Source: Porphyromonadaceae bacterium (GTDB lineage Bacteria; Bacteroidota; Bacteroidia; Bacteroidales; Tannerellaceae). From it: DNA of 6,370 nt. Under the pieces are notes generated by a model. It was not told the DNA's origin. It ran no database searches and was given only the letters and a program-made list of their open reading frames with translations. The translations under genes were made by a program, and so were the position numbers. Of the stretch, positions 1 to 6,370 are shown one piece after another (position 1 is the first letter of the stretch; every line of letters starts with the position of its first letter). The stretch spans positions 13,644-20,013 of the forward strand of contig DOZP01000345.1 in the NCBI GenBank assembly GCA_003517945.1, in the 5' to 3' direction.

Positions 1-606
1 ATCTGGGACTATGACGTCATCGGGGTCTGGCAGGTAGGAGAAGAAGAAGAGGCCGCCAAATACGGACTTAAGCCGGGAGATTATAAGGTGAGAGACCTGG
101 ATGGCAACGGAAAATATGAAGCGTTACAGGATAAAACGTTTATCGGACATACCATTCCGAGGCACCGGTTGGGTCTGATCAATGAGTTTACGGTATTTAA
201 AAACGTGAATGTATTCCTTTTTCTCCGGGCGGACTTAGGCCATAAAACGGCGTTTCACCAGTCTATTCAGGGATGGAGTATGTTCGACAGGCAGAATACG
301 CAAAATTATCCGTACTGGACGTTTGAAAATAAGTCGAACGAATGGCCGAGGCTGAACAATAACCTGTCTCCGTTCGGAGGAGGTATCATGCCTTATAAAT
401 CAGCTTCGTATTTACGATTGCAGGACATATCCGTATCCTATAATTTTGAAGATGTCGGCAAATATATTCCGACGATTGACCGGATCAGCCTGTTTGTTTC
501 CGGACGTAACTTGCTTACATTTTCGAAATGGAAAGGATATGATCCGGAGTCCGGACATTCGCCCATGTATAGAAATCTCTCTTTTGGATTAAACGCAACG
601 TTTTAA
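1..606 (+). CDS. SusC/RagA-type TonB-dependent transporter, 3' end (5' part outside window)
   Basis: This is the C-terminal 201 residues of a SusC-family outer-membrane beta-barrel, which imports glycan fragments or similar ligands with energy from TonB-ExbBD. The frame is open from base 1, so the gene continues upstream; the GTG at 88 is internal, not a start. Visible family hallmarks are WDYDVIGVWQ at the left edge, EEAAKYGLKPGDYKVRDLDG with a DxDGNG acidic turn, then TFIGHTIPRHRLGLINEF, the late-barrel stretch SASYLRLQDISVSYNF, and the C-terminal block VSGRNLLTFSKWKGYDPES. The protein ends LSFGLNATF, with the terminal aromatic residue expected for outer-membrane barrel assembly. The plug domain, TonB box and any N-terminal carboxypeptidase-like or sensor extension lie outside the window, so I cannot say whether it is a signalling type. 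It is followed 24 nt later by the SusD partner, which is the canonical operon order. Substrate unknown. Confidence 0.96.
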   Translation: MWDYDVIGVWQVGEEEEAAKYGLKPGDYKVRDLDGNGKYEALQDKTFIGHTIPRHRLGLINEFTVFKNVNVFLFLRADLGHKTAFHQSIQGWSMFDRQNTQNYPYWTFENKSNEWPRLNNNLSPFGGGIMPYKSASYLRLQDISVSYNFEDVGKYIPTIDRISLFVSGRNLLTFSKWKGYDPESGHSPMYRNLSFGLNATF

Positions 607-630
607 TAGTTACTTAAAATAAAGTTGAAA

Positions 631-2397
631 ATGAAAAAAATAGTTATATCATTATTGATAATTTGTGGCTTGATGTCATGTTCCGATGATTTTTTGAAGC
701 CGGAGCCCTTGTCGTTCTTTTCTCCGGAAGGCACATTGGTAGATAAGGGCGGTTTTGAATCGATATTAATTTCATTGAGAAAAGATTTGTCAAAAGAATT
801 TATTACTCAGAAGAATCTGATGGCTCATCAGTTTATGGTTTCCGAAATAGGCGTTCCGTGGCTGCAATTGGATTTCAGGCAGCTTACTCCGACTACGGAT
901 CAATACCAGCAATTTGTGAATCAGATTAATACGATTTTTGAAGTTATCAAAAATGCGAATATGATTATATCCAGAATTGATAACGAGAATGTGACGTGGG
1001 CAAGCGAAGAAGAAAAAAATATTGTCCTGGCCGAAGCGCTTTGGCACCGGTCGTACTGGTATTACCGGTTGGTGGGTTGCTATGGGGATTTGCCTTTTGT
1101 AAATGAAGAGGTAACGAGTGCGAAGTTTGATTTTAAAACACACTCCAGATGGGCGATATTGAATAAGCTGCAAAAAGATATGGAGTGGGCGGTCAAATGG
1201 ATGCCTGAAAAAGCGGAGATGGGTGTTCCGTCCAAAGCCGCAGGCACTCATCTGTTGACAAAGATCTATCTGGCCAATCTGGAATTTGATAAAGCCATAA
1301 GCAGCGCTTCGGAAGTTATTGATAATTCGAATTACGCACTTATGACTTCCCGCTTCGGAGAAAATGCCGCAGATCCGAAAAAAAATGTTATCTGGGATTT
1401 GCACCGGCCGTTGAATAAAAATCTACCCGTCAATACGGAAACGATTTTAGCGATTGTAGACCGTTACGATGCGCCGAGTACTTCCCGCAGTGTAGGGACT
1501 TTTACCATGAGGGTTTATAATGTGGCGTGGTATAATAACCAGAATGCGAAAGATTCCGAAGGGAATCTCGGGTTTGTAGCTCAAGGGCCATTGTACGATT
1601 CGTTGGGACGCGGAAATCCGGACTGTTCGTTGACGCCTTATCATAGTTACGAAATCTGGAAAGAATCCGGCCTTGACTATAAAAGCACATCCGATTTAAG
1701 AAGGGCTCCGATCAATTGGTATGAACCTGAAGAAATGAGATATAATAATCCGGCTTCCGTTGATTACGGAAAAGTGGTTGATCCTGCAAATACCAATTAT
1801 CCCGATCAATTCTGGGCCAGGTTCTACCCGATGCCGTTCTATAAAACCTATATCCCCAACTACCCGGGTCAGCAGGGTACTCCGCTGGGTAGCAACGGAG
1901 ATATGTACGTTTATCGATTGGCGGAAACTTATTTGCTGAGGGCGGAGGCTTATTATTGGAAAGGAGACCTGGCAAAGGCGGCCGTTGATATCAACAAAGT
2001 GAGGGAAAGGGCAGGCGCCATACCCATCACCACCGCACAAGTGACGATTGATTATATTTTCGATGAAAGAGCGCGGGAGCTTTTTATCGAAGAACCCCGA
2101 CAAAACGAATTGAACAGGGTCTCGTACATATTGGCGAAGTTAAACAGGGATGGATATACGTTGGAAAACATTCATCAAAAAAACTGGTTGTATGACAGGA
2201 TCATAGCGCACAATGATTTTTATAGCAGAGGAGAGGTGATTTCGTTAGGATGGAGTCCGTATATCGCGCCGTATAATTTTCAATGGCCGATAGATGATAA
2301 CATGATTACTGCCAATACGCTGGGAAGGATAAATCAGAACAAGGGGTATACGGGTTCGGAAAGAAATGAACCGCCTCTTGAAGTGATTGAAGAATAG
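631..2397 (+). CDS. SusD/RagB-family surface glycan-binding lipoprotein
   Basis: The product is 588 residues, within the usual SusD range of about 500-650. In this family it sits as a lid on SusC and captures ligand at the cell surface. The N-terminus MKKIVISLLIICGLMSC is a lipoprotein signal peptide with lipobox LMSC (Cys17); the following S-D-D is the acidic pattern linked to surface export in Bacteroidota. The SusD N-terminal and TPR-like part (about 20-260) shows LAEALWHRSYWYYRLVGCYG. The RagB/SusD C-terminal part (about 290-588) shows YRLAETYLLRAEAYYWKGDL, INKVRERAGA, then IFDERARELFIEEPRQNELN, and closes with FQWPIDDNMITANTLGRINQNKGY. I chose ATG at 631; an in-frame TTG at 625 would add only two residues. 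No Shine-Dalgarno is visible, only an A-rich leader, as is normal in this phylum. It is probably co-transcribed with the preceding SusC gene. Ligand specificity cannot be read from sequence. Confidence 0.96.
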   Translation: MKKIVISLLIICGLMSCSDDFLKPEPLSFFSPEGTLVDKGGFESILISLRKDLSKEFITQKNLMAHQFMVSEIGVPWLQLDFRQLTPTTDQYQQFVNQINTIFEVIKNANMIISRIDNENVTWASEEEKNIVLAEALWHRSYWYYRLVGCYGDLPFVNEEVTSAKFDFKTHSRWAILNKLQKDMEWAVKWMPEKAEMGVPSKAAGTHLLTKIYLANLEFDKAISSASEVIDNSNYALMTSRFGENAADPKKNVIWDLHRPLNKNLPVNTETILAIVDRYDAPSTSRSVGTFTMRVYNVAWYNNQNAKDSEGNLGFVAQGPLYDSLGRGNPDCSLTPYHSYEIWKESGLDYKSTSDLRRAPINWYEPEEMRYNNPASVDYGKVVDPANTNYPDQFWARFYPMPFYKTYIPNYPGQQGTPLGSNGDMYVYRLAETYLLRAEAYYWKGDLAKAAVDINKVRERAGAIPITTAQVTIDYIFDERARELFIEEPRQNELNRVSYILAKLNRDGYTLENIHQKNWLYDRIIAHNDFYSRGEVISLGWSPYIAPYNFQWPIDDNMITANTLGRINQNKGYTGSERNEPPLEVIEE

Positions 2398-2420
2398 ATA
2401 ATAGATATAAGTACACATGA

Positions 2421-2483
2421 CATCCGGCTTTGTGAGTTTCTGCGCAGGTAAAGCGTAAACCCGCAAAGCCGGATGCTTTTTAT
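2421..2483 (+). terminator. Rho-independent terminator after the susC/susD operon
   Basis: A perfect 12-bp inverted repeat, CATCCGGCTTTG (2421-2432) and CAAAGCCGGATG (2464-2475), is followed directly by CTTTTTAT. The stem continues inward for seven more positions with one G-U and one A/C mismatch (2433-2439 against 2457-2463), leaving a loop at about 2440-2456. It starts 23 nt past the SusD stop. The converging regulator ends at 2503, so the hairpin may also stop minus-strand transcripts. However, the sequence beyond it on that strand lacks a T-run, so the plus-strand role is the well-supported one. Confidence 0.88.
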
Positions 2484-2502
2484 CGTGAAGCGGAATGAAT
2501 CG

Positions 2503-3678
2503 TCAATTATCGGATTTAACGTTTGCGTCCGGATTATAACGTTTGCGGTATTCGGAAGGAGAGAGGGTATTGTATTTTTTAAAAATGCGGGATATATTTT
2601 TATAGTTGTCGAATCCGGACCGGAATGCGATATCAAACAGGGAATCGTCGGATGTCAACAATAAGCGCTTGAATTCGTTAATCCGATAGTTTTGTATGTA
2701 TTGATACAGCGTATCGCCCGTTTCGATCTTGAATTTTTTTTCTAATACTCTCCGGGACAGGGGAACCTGCTTCACTAAATCCGTAACGGAAATGGGATTC
2801 ACATAGTTGTTTGCTATGTAGTTAAGAATGTGACGGATGTGTTTGTCGGAAACGGCGTATTTCTCCGTAGACCCTCTGTTTTCGATCATCAGAGGTTCAA
2901 CAATAATATTTACCGGATGCGGGATTTCTTTCTTTATCAATTGATGTAGAAGTTTTCCGGCCTGATATCCTCCGTTTGTGGCATCTACGGTAATAGAAGA
3001 CAAGGGAGGGTTGGAGATATTACATAGAAGTTCGTCGTTATCTACTCCCAGGATCGCAATATCGTCCGGTACTTTTATGTTATAGATGCTACACGTTTCG
3101 GAAATACGCAGTGCGAACTGATCGTCGCATGCAAAAAGTGCGATCGGTTTTGGTAGTTGCTCCAACCATTGAGCCAGCTCGACTAAGTTATAACTCCATT
3201 CTTCTTCCTCGCGGGGTATGTCGTCAAAGGTGTAAAGCGGATAGCGGTGTTTTTTTATTTCGTCTTTATAACCATCGGCTCTTTCTCTTGACCAGACAGA
3301 ACCTTTAAATCCGTAATAGGCAAAATGCCGGTATCCTTTATTGATAAAAAATCGCGCCGCCATGACGCCTGTGCCGAAATAATTGCCGGTCAGATTGGAA
3401 ACATGCTGGTGTCTGTCACGATAATTCTGTACGATAATGGGAATGTGAAGATCATTTAATAACTCAATGTTCACGTCGTTCAGTAGTGCAATAATAGCGC
3501 TCGCATTCCATCGTTTAGCCCAGTCCAGCACTCCTTTTTCACCGTAAACCATGCGATAATATAAGGGCATACGTTGAAAAGACCACCCTCCCTGCTCTTT
3601 GGCATACTTCACGACTCCTTTTAAGATATTCCTGCTATATCCGCTGGAGAAATCCGTTAGCAGCAGAATTTTAATCAT
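2503..3678 (-). CDS. XylR-type transcriptional regulator (LacI-like sensor domain + AraC HTH)
   Basis: The 391-residue product has the architecture and near-exact length of E. coli XylR (392). Residues about 1-270 form a LacI/periplasmic-binding-protein-like sensor: ILLLTDFSSGYSRNILKGVV at the start, NYFGTGVMAARFFINKGYRH (99-118), LFACDDQFALRISETC (181-196), PDDIAILGVDNDELLCNISN (204-223), PPLSSITVDATNGGYQAGKL, and EPLMIENRGST at the end of the domain. Residues about 278-381 are a double AraC helix-turn-helix: first HTH about 295-316 (ISVTDLVKQVPLSRRVLEKK), second about 345-368 (LFDIAFRSGFDNYKNISRIF), then LSPSEYRKRY. There is no N-terminal HTH or signal peptide, so the protein is cytoplasmic and should sense an intracellular sugar. 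It converges on susD and probably regulates that locus, though this is positional inference. It has its own promoter and a likely autoregulatory site upstream. The ligand could be xylose or a quite different sugar. Confidence 0.93.
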   Translation of the reverse strand: MIKILLLTDFSSGYSRNILKGVVKYAKEQGGWSFQRMPLYYRMVYGEKGVLDWAKRWNASAIIALLNDVNIELLNDLHIPIIVQNYRDRHQHVSNLTGNYFGTGVMAARFFINKGYRHFAYYGFKGSVWSRERADGYKDEIKKHRYPLYTFDDIPREEEEWSYNLVELAQWLEQLPKPIALFACDDQFALRISETCSIYNIKVPDDIAILGVDNDELLCNISNPPLSSITVDATNGGYQAGKLLHQLIKKEIPHPVNIIVEPLMIENRGSTEKYAVSDKHIRHILNYIANNYVNPISVTDLVKQVPLSRRVLEKKFKIETGDTLYQYIQNYRINEFKRLLLTSDDSLFDIAFRSGFDNYKNISRIFKKYNTLSPSEYRKRYNPDANVKSDN

Positions 3679-3707
3679 ATTCTAAACAATTAGACTGGGT
3701 TATTTTG

Positions 3708-3739
3708 CAAATATAGTTAATTGGAACAACTTATACAAT
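3708..3739 (-). promoter_or_regulatory. Bacteroides-type promoter of the XylR-type regulator
   Basis: Read on the minus strand, TATATTTG (3715-3708) fits the Bacteroidota -7 consensus TAnnTTTG. ATTG (3739-3736) lies 20 nt upstream as a -33 element (consensus TTTG/TTG). Transcription would start near 3700, giving a leader of about 20 nt before the ATG at 3678 with no Shine-Dalgarno. The -33 element falls inside the left inner arm of the dyad at 3721-3770. Confidence 0.65.
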
Positions 3740-3770
3740 TTCATTGAATAAATTGTTTCAATTGTTCAAA
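3721..3770. promoter_or_regulatory. Extended 50-bp dyad, candidate operator at the regulator promoter
   Basis: Two nested inverted repeats share one centre (3745/3746): GAACAA (3724-3729) with TTGTTC (3762-3767), and ACAATTT (3735-3741) with AAATTGT (3750-3756). By my count 18 of 25 position pairs across 3721-3770 are complementary. The right half also contains a direct repeat of AATTGTT (3751-3757 and 3760-3766), 9 nt apart. The element overlaps the -33 region of the regulator promoter, which is a natural place for autoregulation. XylR-family proteins are known to bind repeated half-sites near promoters. That this regulator binds here is inference; AT-richness makes some of the symmetry cheap. 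Confidence 0.5.
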
Positions 3771-3799
3771 AAAAAAACGTAAGGGGATTAACCGTTTTT
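3768..3799 (-). terminator. Possible weak terminator after the exporter operon
   Basis: On the minus strand, 17 nt past the stop of permease B, AAAAACG (3799-3793) and CGTTTTT (3779-3773) can form a 7-bp stem with a 13-nt loop, running into an uninterrupted T10 (3777-3768). The stem is mostly A-T and the loop is large, so termination would be weak. The T-run and its position at the operon end are the main support. Confidence 0.4.
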
Positions 3800-3815
3800 C
3801 TTCCGGTATACATGT

Positions 3816-5030
3816 TCAGGCAGCCAGTTTTCTTTCAACGCGGATGATCTGCCGGCGGTATACGAGGCATGCCGTAGTAAAATAAACGCCTGTTTGCAGC
3901 CATAACAGGTGATATTCGCGCGCGACTTCGTTTAATGTTGCACCACACGACTTAATCAGCGCAAATCCTTTTATTCCCGGAGTGGAGGGGAATAGATCGC
4001 TTATTACCCGCCAATACCAGGGGAAGGCGTCTTTGGGCCATGATATACCCGAAATAAAGAGTAGTATGACCGACATAAAGACGAATATCATCATGGGGGA
4101 TTCGCGTGTGCGCATAAAACCGGATAATGTCATGGAGAAAAATATGCATGCGAACAGGTAAGGTAGCAGGAATAATAGCAGTGTCCCGCGTTCGCTTACA
4201 CTCGGGAAGGAGAATAAATGCGGTACAACTACCAGGGTCCATATACAGACAACAATGTAAATAACAAGGTAAGCCAGCGACTTTCCAAGCACTACGCGTA
4301 ACGTTCCGTGAAAACGCGCATTTTCTTCCGGTATCAGATGGTGAAAACGGTTACGTTCGCGCGCCGTACCGCTTAGCATACCTATGCCGAGCACAAGTGT
4401 TTGTTGTATGACAAGCATTAATACGGCCGGGATCAGGAAGCTTGCGAATCCGTTCGAAGGATTAAACAGCGCTACCGATTCATAAGGGACAGGGTCTATT
4501 TGTATATCATTCAGTTTATCCGTGGACTGGGGCAGGTTATGTGCATGGATGTCCTTTCCCATATCCAGCGAGACTTCGGTCGCTGATAACAGTATTGCCT
4601 TGTAGTATAACAGCAAACTCATATCGCAATAGAGTGAAACGGTCGCCTGTTTGCCCGAATGCAGGTTTTTACTGAATTCGGAAGGGAACATCAGTATGCC
4701 GTATGCCTCTTTTTTATCTAACATCGTCCTGGCTTCGTCCATTGATGCGCAGACTGCCGTTACTTTTGCATCGGGTGTTGCATCAATACGCCTGATGAAT
4801 TCGCGGCTGTATGTCGAATTACTGTCATCAACCACTACTATTCTTACGTCACGGGCTGTTTCCGGATTATAAATGAGCGAATAGATAAGGGGATATGCCA
4901 ATGGTACAAGAAAAAAGAAAATCATGACGCCACTGTCCCTAAAGACATTTCTAATCTCTTCTTTCCATACATAGAACAGGTCATGTATGCCTTCGGTAAT
5001 TATTTTTATTATTTTTTTTTCTTGCTCCAT
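3816..5030 (-). CDS. ABC-2 type transporter permease B (YbhR/YhhJ-like)
   Basis: This 404-residue inner-membrane protein has the ABC-2 exporter permease layout. A cytoplasmic N-terminus is followed by TM1 at about 35-54 (VMIFFFLVPLAYPLIYSLIY) and a large extracytoplasmic domain at about 55-190. That domain contains VRIVVVDDSNSTYSREFIRR and AYGILMFPSEFSKNLHSGKQ, both typical of the family. Five further hydrophobic segments lie near 195-218, 248-270, 283-303, 311-330 and 375-391. The GISWPKDAFPWYW stretch (328-340) before the last segment is the conserved G-x-S-W/F-P region. The start is ATG at 5030. It lies 70 nt downstream of permease A and is probably its heterodimer partner, feeding substrate to a HlyD-like adaptor and a TolC-like channel. 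No nucleotide-binding domain is present in this protein. Substrate unknown; drugs, lipids or envelope components are possible. Confidence 0.9.
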   Translation of the reverse strand: MEQEKKIIKIITEGIHDLFYVWKEEIRNVFRDSGVMIFFFLVPLAYPLIYSLIYNPETARDVRIVVVDDSNSTYSREFIRRIDATPDAKVTAVCASMDEARTMLDKKEAYGILMFPSEFSKNLHSGKQATVSLYCDMSLLLYYKAILLSATEVSLDMGKDIHAHNLPQSTDKLNDIQIDPVPYESVALFNPSNGFASFLIPAVLMLVIQQTLVLGIGMLSGTARERNRFHHLIPEENARFHGTLRVVLGKSLAYLVIYIVVCIWTLVVVPHLFSFPSVSERGTLLLFLLPYLFACIFFSMTLSGFMRTRESPMMIFVFMSVILLFISGISWPKDAFPWYWRVISDLFPSTPGIKGFALIKSCGATLNEVAREYHLLWLQTGVYFTTACLVYRRQIIRVERKLAA

Positions 5031-5040
5031 AGCCTGATTG

Positions 5041-5072
5041 TCTGATTTTTAATTAAAAAAATGTTAAATTTG
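5041..5072 (+). promoter_or_regulatory. Candidate plus-strand promoter in the gap between the permease genes
   Basis: TAAATTTG at 5065-5072 matches the Bacteroidota -7 consensus TAnnTTTG exactly, with a weak -33 candidate TCTG (5041-5044) 20 nt upstream. It points against the operon. Transcription would begin near 5079, next to an ATG at 5077 that opens a 28-codon frame ending at 5163, entirely antisense to the permease A 3' end except for its first 24 bases. Such an octamer can arise by chance in AT-rich DNA, so this is tentative. Confidence 0.25.
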
Positions 5073-5100
5073 CGTTATGAATCGTGGTGATAAATCCTTG

Positions 5101-6282
5101 TCAGGGTATATAGTGAAAATAAAGCATCGCTTTTTTAAGATTTTTCCTGATGAGGAATGGTAATATAATAAACCCCAACAGCCAGATGTATTCTCCCCAT
5201 GTATAAATCAGGTCTCGTCCGTTAAGCGCCTGGTCAATGTATATCAGCAGATAATGCCTTAACGGATAAAGATAAGATAAGGCATGGAGTGGGGGATACA
5301 TATCCGAAACGGGAAATGAAAGTCCGCAGATTGAAAATCCAAGCATACCAAACAGGCTGGCAAAGCTTAATCCCAGGCGTACGGTAGGTAATACGCCTAT
5401 CATAAACACGCCGACGGCCTGTGAGGCGATAACTAACAAAAACATGGCGGAGATCATCGGCATCCAACCCGAATACAGAGGGAATGCATTGTATCCGTAG
5501 AGAATCGCACAGGTTAATAGTCCGATGATTGTAAAAATGATGGTATGGGGTAGTAATTTTCCGATGACGGCGACTGTGATGGAATTGTTTCCCACGTGCA
5601 GCCAGTCGCGCGATGTTTTATATTTTATTTCCGTTCCGATGGAATATACCGTAATCAGAAATATCAGTATTTGCAGGATTCCCGGTAATATGGAGTTGTT
5701 TAAATAAACCGAATAGTTCAACCAGGGATTGCCGATGGCATGCGTATCGATGACGATCGGTTGCAGTTGTCCCATGATTTGTTCCCCGGTATAGCCTTTA
5801 GCCTGTCCCGTTTGCAATCCGACAGCCCCTCCGGCAAGTACCGACATGGCCTTCATATCGCGGAAAAGAAGTGAGCCGGCGATCAGGTAGGCTCCGTTTG
5901 TATAGAATGAGATCCGGGGCTGTTTCCCCGTACTTGCTTCTTGCTGGAAATCTTTTGGGATATAGTAAATTCCGTATATGTTTCCTTTTTGCATTTCTTT
6001 GCGCGCTTCTTCAAACGAACGGGTCTGTATTTTTACGGAGGTTTGTCCGAACGCATCAAGCTGACGTATCAGGTTGCGTGAAGCCGGGGTATTGTCCATA
6101 TCCACCACCGCGGCAGGAAGATTTGCCGGTAGCCCCTTTTCCATTAATGTGATCATGAAAAAGAGACATCCTATTGGCGCTACTATCATACAAAAAAAGT
6201 AAATGGGATGCACGCACATCCTTCCGACTTCTCTTTTTGCAATGAGCCATATCCTTTGTAGACCGACCTTAATACTTGTCAT
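5101..6282 (-). CDS. ABC-2 type transporter permease A (YbhS/YhhJ-like)
   Basis: This 393-residue inner-membrane permease belongs to the same ABC-2 family as the next gene but is clearly a diverged paralogue, not a recent copy. TM1 is at about 27-47 (IYFFCMIVAPIGCLFFMITL). The extracytoplasmic domain (about 48-195) carries LPAAVVDMDNTPASRNLIRQ, then a stretch at 98-112 (QKGNIYGIYYIPKDF) and QPRISFYTNGAYLIAGSLLF. The C-terminal membrane half has segments near 199-217, 236-264, 275-299, 302-324 and 363-378. The GLSFPVSDMYPPLHALSYLY block (320-339) followed by PLRHYLLIYIDQALNG is the family signature before the last helix. The start is ATG at 6282, 46 nt after the HlyD-like stop, with an AT-rich leader and no Shine-Dalgarno. 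It likely works with permease B as the membrane part of a tripartite efflux pump. Substrate unknown. Confidence 0.92.
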   Translation of the reverse strand: MTSIKVGLQRIWLIAKREVGRMCVHPIYFFCMIVAPIGCLFFMITLMEKGLPANLPAAVVDMDNTPASRNLIRQLDAFGQTSVKIQTRSFEEARKEMQKGNIYGIYYIPKDFQQEASTGKQPRISFYTNGAYLIAGSLLFRDMKAMSVLAGGAVGLQTGQAKGYTGEQIMGQLQPIVIDTHAIGNPWLNYSVYLNNSILPGILQILIFLITVYSIGTEIKYKTSRDWLHVGNNSITVAVIGKLLPHTIIFTIIGLLTCAILYGYNAFPLYSGWMPMISAMFLLVIASQAVGVFMIGVLPTVRLGLSFASLFGMLGFSICGLSFPVSDMYPPLHALSYLYPLRHYLLIYIDQALNGRDLIYTWGEYIWLLGFIILPFLIRKNLKKAMLYFHYIP

Positions 6283-6328
6283 TTAATCGTTATTTATATA
6301 AGTTGTGATGATGTGTATCCGAAGCCTT

Positions 6329-6370
6329 TTATCTTTTGATGATCACAGACATGCCGGGGCGAAGGTCTGT
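6329..6370 (-). CDS. HlyD-family periplasmic adaptor, last 13 codons (partial)
   Basis: Reading the minus strand from the window edge gives TDLRPGMSVIIKR and a TAA stop at 6331-6329. The L-x-P-G-M-x-V pattern followed by a short basic tail is the usual C-terminus of HlyD/membrane-fusion proteins (EmrA/YhiI-like). Its place 46 nt ahead of two ABC-2 permease genes is the standard order for these exporter operons, which supports the call despite the short fragment. The rest of the gene lies beyond position 6370. Confidence 0.75.
   Translation of the reverse strand, partial: TDLRPGMSVIIKR

Noticed and set aside
88..90. GTG at 88 as a gene start
   Set aside because: The same frame is open back to base 1 and encodes SusC family sequence (WDYDVIGVWQ) upstream of it, so it is internal.
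625..630. TTG at 625 as the susD start
   Set aside because: ATG at 631 gives a standard lipoprotein signal peptide beginning MKKIVIS; the TTG start adds nothing recognisable.
790..1404. A 204-codon open frame on the minus strand inside susD
   Set aside because: It lies wholly antisense to a SusD gene with clear family motifs; its translation shows no recognisable domain and has composition typical of an antisense shadow.
1696..2103. A 135-codon minus-strand open frame inside susD
   Set aside because: Antisense to the most conserved part of the SusD C-terminal domain, with no motif of its own.
2473..2664. A short plus-strand open frame over the terminator and regulator 3' end
   Set aside because: It begins inside the terminator hairpin arm and runs antisense to the AraC helix-turn-helix coding sequence; no ribosome-binding or domain support.
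5077..5163. 28-codon plus-strand frame as a small protein gene
   Set aside because: Most of it is antisense to the permease A 3' end, there is no recognisable motif, and the short length makes chance likely; kept only as part of the antisense-promoter observation.
5871..6152. A 93-codon plus-strand open frame within permease A
   Set aside because: Fully antisense to the conserved extracytoplasmic domain of the permease; no family resemblance in its translation.

Overview
The window looks like part of a Bacteroidota chromosome, most likely Bacteroidales. The evidence is a SusC/SusD outer-membrane pair, a SusD signal peptide with an acidic lipoprotein-export stretch, AT-rich leaders without Shine-Dalgarno sequences, and promoter-like TAnnTTTG motifs. 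I cannot name the genus or species from sequence alone.

Layout, left to right. Positions 1-606 (+) hold the last 201 codons of a SusC-type TonB-dependent transporter. After a 24-nt gap comes its SusD-type surface lipoprotein (631-2397, +), closed by a strong hairpin terminator at about 2421-2483. Convergent to it is a XylR-type regulator (2503-3678, -), with a LacI/periplasmic-binding-protein-like sensor domain followed by an AraC helix-turn-helix domain. Upstream of the regulator is a 137-nt intergenic region with a Bacteroides-type promoter, a 50-bp dyad-symmetric element overlapping the -33 region, and a possible weak terminator for the next operon. Positions 3816-6370 (-) are a second operon, read as HlyD-like adaptor (only the last 13 codons, 6329-6370), ABC-2 permease A (5101-6282) and ABC-2 permease B (3816-5030).

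How it fits together. SusC and SusD would form a lidded outer-membrane importer for an oligosaccharide or other glycan-derived ligand. The regulator probably senses a cytoplasmic sugar and may control the adjacent SusCD locus, as XylR does for xylose genes in E. coli. This link rests on position and family only, and the substrate cannot be read from the window. The three minus-strand transport genes form part of a YbhFSR/YhiI-type tripartite exporter: two permeases and a periplasmic adaptor. No ATPase or TolC-like gene lies within the window. There is no intergenic gap over 300 bases, and I see no tRNA, rRNA, CRISPR array or insertion sequence. Nothing here amounts to a clearly new system. The most interesting item is the extended dyad at the regulator promoter.
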